Shown in pieces: positions 5,981 to 10,239 of a stretch of 10,239 nt of DNA. The position numbers were made by a program, and so were the translations under genes. Source of the stretch: an uncultured Clostridia bacterium (GTDB taxonomy: Bacteria > Bacillota > Clostridia > Lachnospirales > Lachnospiraceae); the NCBI GenBank assembly GCA_946405675.1, contig CAMJIC010000079.1, forward strand, positions 1 to 10,239, in the 5' to 3' direction. The notes under the pieces are model-generated. The model did no database searches. It had not been told where the DNA came from and saw only the letters and a program-made list of their open reading frames with translations. Position 1 is the first letter of the stretch, and each line of letters begins with the position of its first letter.

Positions 5981-6787
5981 GTGGGAAAGAAAAAGAAGAT
6001 TAATGGATATCTGCTCACGGGCGGTATCCTTTCCGCACTCCTCACTGCAGTGATCGTGACCGGATTTTTCTGGACTCCTTACAGTACGACGGCGATGAAC
6101 GCGAAGGAGAAGATGCAGCCGCCCTCCCTGGCGCATTTTTTCGGGACAGATAACTTCGGGCGGGATGTCTTCTCCCGCGTGATGCAGGGTGCGGGAACCA
6201 GCTTTCTGATCGCAATCCTGGTGGTGCTGATCGGATGCAGCGCAGGGATCCTGATCGGATCGCTGTGTGGGTATTTTGGAGGAACGGCGGATCTGATCCT
6301 GATGCGTATCTGCGATACGATCACCGCGTTTCCCGCGATCCTGCTGGCGCTGGTGATCATCAGCATTGCAGGCAGCAATGTCTCCAATATCATCCTTGCG
6401 CTGGGGATCCTGTTTATTCCCAGCTTTGCCAGGGTGGTCCGGATCCAATACGCGGGGATCCGGGATTTGAATTATATCAAGTCGGCGCGCCTTGCGGGTG
6501 TCGGGACGGGGCGCATTCTTTATTCGCATATCCTGCCGAATACCATTCCGATCCTGGTGCCTGCCATGACCATTGGCTTCAACAATGCCGTACTCGCGGA
6601 GGCGAGCATGAGCTTTCTGGGGATCGGCATACAGCCGCCCCAGGCAAGCCTCGGATCCATGCTCAAGGACAGCCAGAATTACCTCACCTCTGCTCCATGG
6701 TATGCGCTGGGCTCCGGATTCATGATCGTACTCATGATCCTGGCTTTCTCGCTGCTGAGCGAGGGGTTCCAGCAAAGTAATCGGTAA
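5981..6787 (+). CDS. ABC importer permease 2 (DppC/NikC type), GTG start
   Basis: This is the second channel subunit. It has 268 residues from the GTG at 5981, the normal size for DppC/NikC. A basic start (GKKKK) and one transmembrane helix (about 11-31) lead to the family signature HFFGTDNFGRDVFSRV (52-67), then about five membrane segments. The EAA loop that contacts the ATPase is YIKSARLAGVGTGRILYSHI (165-184). The conserved SFLGIGIQPPQASLGSML (211-228) follows. The C-terminus, LLSEGFQQSNR, lacks the usual GDxLRDxLDP ending. Its last codons are partly duplicated 69 bases downstream (6837-6866), which suggests the 3' end has been rearranged. It is third in the operon and followed by the two ATPases. 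Confidence 0.93.
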   Translation: MGKKKKINGYLLTGGILSALLTAVIVTGFFWTPYSTTAMNAKEKMQPPSLAHFFGTDNFGRDVFSRVMQGAGTSFLIAILVVLIGCSAGILIGSLCGYFGGTADLILMRICDTITAFPAILLALVIISIAGSNVSNIILALGILFIPSFARVVRIQYAGIRDLNYIKSARLAGVGTGRILYSHILPNTIPILVPAMTIGFNNAVLAEASMSFLGIGIQPPQASLGSMLKDSQNYLTSAPWYALGSGFMIVLMILAFSLLSEGFQQSNR

Positions 6788-6797
6788 TGAGAAGAAG
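6768..6797 (+). repeat. 30-base direct repeat copy 1 at the 3' end of permease 2
   Basis: This segment covers the last codons of permease 2 (FQQSNR and stop) and 10 bases beyond. It matches 6837-6866 at 28 of 30 positions with an offset of 69 bases, that is, 23 codons in the same frame. Confidence 0.85.
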
Positions 6798-6800
6798 TGG

Positions 6801-6866
6801 ATACCGAGATCGTCATGGTGCTGGATCAGGAGGGAATCCAGCAAAGCAATCGGTAATCAGAAGAAG
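6801..6866 (+). pseudogene. Duplicated, decayed copy of the permease 2 tail
   Basis: The second repeat copy (6837-6866) lies in the same frame and again encodes QQSNR plus a stop. The codons before it read EIVMVLDQEGIQQSNR, weakly recalling the genuine tail (MIVLMILAFSLLSEGFQQSNR in two parts around 6721-6785). It has no start or ribosome binding site of its own and fills most of the 93-base gap before the first ATPase gene. I read it as a non-functional partial duplication. Confidence 0.6.
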
Positions 6867-6880
6867 GTTGGTCGGTAAGA

Positions 6881-7681
6881 ATGAGCCTGCTTGAAGTAAA
6901 TAATCTAAGAGTTCACTTTCACGACGCCGCCCCTGACCGGTTTGCGGTGGATGGTGTGTCATTTTCCATGGAAAAGGGAGACATCCTGGGGCTGGTGGGC
7001 GAGAGCGGGACCGGGAAGACGGTGACGAGCATGTGCATCGCGGGCCTGCTTCCGCGGTGGAAGGCGGATACGGAGGGAAGCATCACGCTTGACGGAACGG
7101 AGATCTTCGACTGCACGCAGGAGGAGCTGAACAAGATCCTGGGCAGGGAGATGAGCGTTGTTTTCCAGGAGCCGATGACATCCTTCAACCCGGTGTACCG
7201 GATCGGCCGCCAGGTCGGCGAGAGCCTTTATGTGCATGAGAGAGGTCTCAGCAGAGCTGAAAAAAAAGACCGGGTGCTGAAAGCGATGAAAAAGGCCGGA
7301 TTGCAGGAACCTCAGGAGGTGTATCGGAAATATCCGCATGAGCTTTCAGGCGGCATGCTGCAGAGGGCAATGATCGCTGCAGCGATCGTCACAAGCCCCA
7401 AGCTTTTGATCGCGGATGAGATAACGACCGCGCTCGATGTGACAATCCAGGCACGGATCCTGGATCAGCTGAAGAAGCTGAACCGGGAGAGTGGAATGGC
7501 GATCCTGTTCATCAGCCATGACCTGCATGTGGTGAACCGGCTGTGCAAGAGCGTGATTGTGATGCAGCGGGGGAAGATCGTAGAGTCCGGCAGGACAGAG
7601 GATGTCTTCTCCAGCCCTCAGCATGCTTATACGAAACAACTGGTCGCGGCCATCCCATCGCGCGGCCGGTTTGATGAATAG
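6881..7681 (+). CDS. ABC importer ATPase 1 (DppD/NikD type)
   Basis: This is a cytoplasmic ATPase that energises the importer together with the next gene product. All ABC motifs are present in the 266 residues: Walker A GESGTGKT (40-47), Q-loop Gln 96 in VVFQEPMTSFNP, signature LSGGM (155-159), Walker B LLIADE (175-180) with the catalytic Glu, D-loop ALD, and the switch His 213 in ISHDL. Two details differ from the common peptide-importer form: the residue after the Walker B Glu is Ile (usual Pro, as in ADEPTTALD), and the signature continues GGMLQR as in NikD. The protein stops soon after YTKQLVAAIP and lacks the long C-terminal oligopeptide/iron-sulfur extension of OppD/DppD, so its size is close to NikD. 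The ribosome binding site is weak (AGAAGG about 13 bases upstream), and the start at 6881 follows from the conserved LLEVNNLRV strand. Confidence 0.93.
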   Translation: MSLLEVNNLRVHFHDAAPDRFAVDGVSFSMEKGDILGLVGESGTGKTVTSMCIAGLLPRWKADTEGSITLDGTEIFDCTQEELNKILGREMSVVFQEPMTSFNPVYRIGRQVGESLYVHERGLSRAEKKDRVLKAMKKAGLQEPQEVYRKYPHELSGGMLQRAMIAAAIVTSPKLLIADEITTALDVTIQARILDQLKKLNRESGMAILFISHDLHVVNRLCKSVIVMQRGKIVESGRTEDVFSSPQHAYTKQLVAAIPSRGRFDE

Positions 7682-7729
7682 GCTCGTTAGATTTATTCCT
7701 GGCAGCGGAGAATGTATGAGGACAAATCC

Positions 7730-8506
7730 ATGAAAAACGATCTGATACTGGAAGTCCGGCATCTGAACAGTTATTATGAGAAGAGCCATTCGGACACCCG
7801 GCTTTTTGACCTGCTGCCTGAAGAACATGAGCAGGTCCTGCGGGATGTGAGCTTTGAGATTTTTCATGGGGATATCCTTGGTCTTGTGGGGGAGAGCGGG
7901 AGCGGAAAGACGACACTGGCAAAGGTGCTTCTGGGCATTGTGAAGGATTATGACGGTGAGGTGATCCACCATACAGCATATCCGCAGATGGTCTTCCAGG
8001 ATCCCTTCTCCAGCCTCAATCCGGCGCGGACAGTGGAATGGATCCTGTCCGAGCCCCTCAGGGCGCTGGCCAGAAGAAGCGATGCGGACTGGATCCCGCG
8101 CACGAAAGCGGGGCGGCATGAGATGGTGCGGGAGATGCTCCGCAGCGTCGGACTGAATGACGAGTATCTGAGCCGTCGGCCGGGGGAACTGTCCGGGGGC
8201 CAGTGGCAGAGGGTGAGTATCGCCTCCGCAGTTATATCCCGGCCCCAGCTGATCATTGCGGATGAGCCGGTTTCGGCTCTGGATGTAACCATTCAGGCCC
8301 AGATCCTGGAGCTGATGCGCAATCTGAAGGAGATGTATGCACTCAGCTATCTCTTCATCAGCCACGATCTGAATGTAGTCTATCAGATCTGCAATCGCGT
8401 GATGGTCATGCAGCATGGAAGAGTCGTGGAATCCGGAGACACTGTTCAGGTCTACCGCCATCCGCAGCATCCTTACACACAGGAATTGCTGCGGGATGCG
8501 TTGTGA
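7730..8506 (+). CDS. ABC importer ATPase 2 (DppF/NikE type)
   Basis: This is the partner ATPase of the importer, with 258 residues from the ATG at 7730. That start has GAGGA (7718-7722) seven bases upstream; the in-frame ATG at 7712 would have its purine-rich site too close, so it is the less likely start. Motifs: Walker A GESGSGKT (54-61), Q-loop Gln 90 in MVFQDPFSSLNP, signature LSGGQ (154-158), Walker B IIADEP (175-180), D-loop SALD, switch His 212. It ends HPYTQELLRDAL and lacks the long C-terminal extension of OppF, again NikE-like in length. An insertion rich in charge (YEKSHSDTRLFDLLPEEHEQ, 16-35) lies between the first strand and Walker A, where this subfamily commonly has a longer loop. 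The gene follows ATPase 1 by 48 bases and closes the importer set. Confidence 0.93.
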   Translation: MKNDLILEVRHLNSYYEKSHSDTRLFDLLPEEHEQVLRDVSFEIFHGDILGLVGESGSGKTTLAKVLLGIVKDYDGEVIHHTAYPQMVFQDPFSSLNPARTVEWILSEPLRALARRSDADWIPRTKAGRHEMVREMLRSVGLNDEYLSRRPGELSGGQWQRVSIASAVISRPQLIIADEPVSALDVTIQAQILELMRNLKEMYALSYLFISHDLNVVYQICNRVMVMQHGRVVESGDTVQVYRHPQHPYTQELLRDAL

Positions 8507-8605
8507 GGATCATTGTAACGCTTCTGAGTGGCTCAGGAACGGTTCAGGAACAGGTTCCGATGGTGCGGTGAATCGTTGCTGCAGTATGATGACAGGAGAG
8601 GCAGC
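8507..8605. other. Short gap between importer and hydrolase/coaX pair
   Basis: This 99-base gap has no recognisable terminator or promoter. It contains an imperfect tandem repeat, CAGGAACGGTT (8534-8544) and CAGGAACAGGTT (8545-8556), the second part of which can form a tiny GGAAC/GTTCC hairpin. The absence of a T-run leaves read-through from the importer operon possible. Confidence 0.45.
8594..8601 (+). promoter_or_regulatory. Ribosome binding site deciding the start at 8606
   Basis: AGGAGAGG lies 4 bases before the ATG at 8606, with its AGGAG core about 7 bases away. The frame is open further upstream to a GTG at 8528, but that codon has no such site and the extra residues match nothing. 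Confidence 0.75.
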
Positions 8606-9457
8606 ATGGGAACAGAAGGAAAGAAAGTTAATCACGGAAAAGAGGGCGGGAATATCAGTCGCGGCAAGGAAGAAAAGCTGCGGATTACGTGGCATGGAAC
8701 CGCATGCTTTTCCATCGAATATGGGGCAGACCGGATTCTGTTTGATCCGTTCCTGGAGCTTGCGGGAGGATCCTACGCGGCGGATTTTGATACGCTGATG
8801 GAATATGACACGGTATTTGTGACCCATGGTCATTTTGACCACCTCTACACAGCGGAGCTGATGCTGGAGGAGGGAGACGGGGACGTCAGTGTATTCTGCA
8901 CGAAGCAGTGCTGTGAGATACTGGATCGTTTTCTGGAGGATCAGAGCAATGTGGTTCAGATTGATGCCGGTCGGACATATGAGATCGGATCGATTTGGAT
9001 CGAAGTATTGAAGGGGCATCATATTGAATTCCGGAAGCGGAACATATTCGATACTTTGACGCCATGGCGCATGCTTCGTTACGCGGGGAATCTTCCGTTC
9101 CTGTTCTGGGCGAACCGGATCTTCCAGGAAGGCGGTGAGAGCGTGGCCTTCCTGATCATGGCAGGCGGGAAAAAGATTCTTTTGTTGGGAAGCCTGTCGG
9201 TCCACCCGCAGGAGACATATCCGGAGGATGTGGATATCCTGATCCTTCCGTATCAGGGGAACAATGACCTTCCGGCCAGGGCGAAGGAGGTGCTTGCGCG
9301 GATCAGGCCAAAGAGCGTGCTGCTGAGCCATTTCGACAATGCGTTTCCTCCCATGTCCAGAAATGTAAACCTGCGTCCCCTAAAAAGAATGATGGACGAG
9401 ACATATCCCGGGATCCGGGTCGTGAAGCCGGATCCCGGGAAAACGATTGAATTTTGA
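8606..9457 (+). CDS. Metallo-beta-lactamase-fold hydrolase (UlaG-like)
   Basis: This is a cytoplasmic metal-dependent hydrolase of unknown substrate, 283 residues from the ATG at 8606. The start of the fold, ITWHGTACFSIEYGADRILFDPF (about 27-49), is typical of the UlaG-like branch. The metal motif HGHFDH (74-79) supplies the HxHxDH ligands. A further His pair lies in KGHHIEF (138-139), and the C-terminal His is 242 in LLSHFDNAFPP. Where many relatives have a metal-bridging Asp after the ILL strand, this protein reads ILLLGSLSVH (191-200), so that ligand is missing or supplied by another residue. The first 24 residues are charged and probably disordered. There is no signal peptide. It is followed 16 bases later by coaX, so the two are likely co-transcribed, but the sequence gives no proof of a shared pathway. 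Confidence 0.87.
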   Translation: MGTEGKKVNHGKEGGNISRGKEEKLRITWHGTACFSIEYGADRILFDPFLELAGGSYAADFDTLMEYDTVFVTHGHFDHLYTAELMLEEGDGDVSVFCTKQCCEILDRFLEDQSNVVQIDAGRTYEIGSIWIEVLKGHHIEFRKRNIFDTLTPWRMLRYAGNLPFLFWANRIFQEGGESVAFLIMAGGKKILLLGSLSVHPQETYPEDVDILILPYQGNNDLPARAKEVLARIRPKSVLLSHFDNAFPPMSRNVNLRPLKRMMDETYPGIRVVKPDPGKTIEF

Positions 9458-9461
9458 GGTC

Positions 9462-9468
9462 AGGAGAG
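9462..9468 (+). promoter_or_regulatory. Ribosome binding site deciding the coaX start at 9474
   Basis: AGGAGAG ends 5 bases before the ATG at 9474, just after the hydrolase stop codon at 9457. The upstream in-frame ATG at 9447 lies inside the hydrolase gene and would add nine residues in front of the conserved MLLAIDVGNT strand, so it is rejected. Confidence 0.85.
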
Positions 9469-9473
9469 AGATT

Positions 9474-10238
9474 ATGTTACTTGCGATTGATGTGGGCAAT
9501 ACCAATATCGTGCTGGGATGCATGCAAGGGGATCATGTCCTGTTTACGGAACGGCTGTCGACGGATACCGTCAAGACCTCCCTCGAGTATGCGATCCTGT
9601 TCCGGGAGGCGCTGGAGCTGCATGACGTGGAAGCCTCTGAGGTGGAAGGCGTGATCATTTCTTCCGTCGTACCGCCGATTACACCGGTGATCCGGACGGC
9701 GCTGCGCAAGGTGACCGGGCATAAGGCACTGGTGCTTGGCCCGGGAGTCCGGAGCGGAGTCCGGATCCGGATCGACGATCCCGCATCTGTCGGTGCGGAT
9801 CTTGTTGCCGGGGTAGCCGGGGCTTTGGTAAAATACAAGCCGCCCCTTGCGGTGATTGATATGGGGACAGCTACAACGATCTCCGTCGTGAATCAGCAGG
9901 GGGACTATATCGGAGGCTCCATCATGCCGGGGCTGCGGCTGAACCTTTCTTCCCTGGTTTCCGGAACGTCCATGCTTTATGGGATTACTTTGGATGTGCC
10001 GAAGCAGGCGATCGGGCACAATACGGAGGATGCCATGCGCAGCGGGATTGTTCTGGGCCATGCGGCGATGATCGATGGCCTTCTGGACCGGATGGAGGAG
10101 GAGCTCGGAGAGAAGATGACCGTTGTTGCGACCGGCGGTTTCGCACGTTCTGTTGTCCATATCTGCAGACATGAGATTCATGTGGACGATGCCCTGCTGC
10201 TGACCGGTCTGAAGGCGATCTATGATAAGAATGTATGA
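9474..10238 (+). CDS. coaX: Type III pantothenate kinase
   Basis: This enzyme phosphorylates pantothenate to 4'-phosphopantothenate, the first committed step of coenzyme A synthesis, using ATP and a monovalent cation. The product has 254 residues, normal for CoaX, and is complete up to the TGA at 10236-10238. Family motifs are all present: the phosphate-binding DVGNTN (6-11), the pantothenate-side GPGVRSG (89-95), the GAD motif with the catalytic Asp 109 (here GADL where GADR is usual), IDMGTATT (128-135), the GGSIMPGL loop (147-154), Thr 184 in GHNTEDAMRSG, and ATGGFA (219-224) near the end. The acceptor and ATP sites look intact, so an active enzyme is expected. It follows the hydrolase by 16 bases with its own ribosome binding site. 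No terminator is visible in the one base left after the stop. Confidence 0.96.
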   Translation: MLLAIDVGNTNIVLGCMQGDHVLFTERLSTDTVKTSLEYAILFREALELHDVEASEVEGVIISSVVPPITPVIRTALRKVTGHKALVLGPGVRSGVRIRIDDPASVGADLVAGVAGALVKYKPPLAVIDMGTATTISVVNQQGDYIGGSIMPGLRLNLSSLVSGTSMLYGITLDVPKQAIGHNTEDAMRSGIVLGHAAMIDGLLDRMEEELGEKMTVVATGGFARSVVHICRHEIHVDDALLLTGLKAIYDKNV

Positions 10239-10239
10239 C

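Noticed and set aside
8540..8558. GGAAC/GTTCC hairpin as a terminator of the importer operon
   Set aside because: The stem is only 5 bp with a very small loop in one pairing, and no T-run follows.
1..10239. CRISPR array, tRNA, rRNA or complete insertion sequence
   Set aside because: No regularly spaced repeats, no RNA gene folds and no intact transposase with terminal repeats were found on reading both strands.

Overview
The window looks like chromosomal DNA of a low-to-mid GC Gram-positive anaerobe of the Clostridia, most likely Lachnospiraceae-like. The evidence is a wall-associated Cna-B/SpaA-type surface protein with a C-terminal membrane anchor, strong AGGAGG-type ribosome binding sites, a clostridial Rpn-type (PD-(D/E)XK family transposase) relic and a type III pantothenate kinase. 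By eye the genes are somewhat above 50% GC. The assignment is inference; nothing here fixes a genus. All confident genes lie on the + strand.

Layout. (1) Positions 1-1769 hold the 3' part of a large surface protein made of prealbumin-like (Cna-B/SpaA) modules with a Ser-Glu repeat linker and a C-terminal anchor that has no LPXTG. An intrinsic terminator follows at 1880-1936. (2) Positions 1937-3010 are a low-density stretch: a cluster of hairpins (2024-2126), a hairpin with a short T-run (2208-2253), an internally deleted Rpn-family gene (2278-2802), and direct-repeat debris after it. (3) Positions 3011-8506 hold a promoter and a five-gene ABC importer of the peptide/nickel class: binding protein, two permeases and two ATPases. 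(4) Positions 8606-10238 hold a metallo-beta-lactamase-fold hydrolase followed closely by coaX, which makes 4'-phosphopantothenate in coenzyme A synthesis.

How the genes work together. The importer is a complete DppABCDF/NikABCDE-type set in the classical order, probably expressed from the promoter at 3011-3039, with internal gaps that may tune subunit ratios. The binding protein should capture a small peptide or metal-chelate-like ligand, the two permeases form the channel, and the two short ATPases drive it; the substrate cannot be read from sequence. No terminator is visible between the second ATPase and the hydrolase/coaX pair, so read-through is possible, but no functional link to CoA synthesis is shown.

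Irregularities: a partial duplication of the second permease's 3' end just before the first ATPase, a 262-base spacer between the permeases, repeated AATCATGAT-type motifs between binding protein and first permease, a binding protein without a recognisable lipobox, and the Rpn relic lacking its nuclease core. I see no clear evidence for an undescribed defence or mobile system; the most unexplained DNA is the hairpin cluster at 2024-2126.
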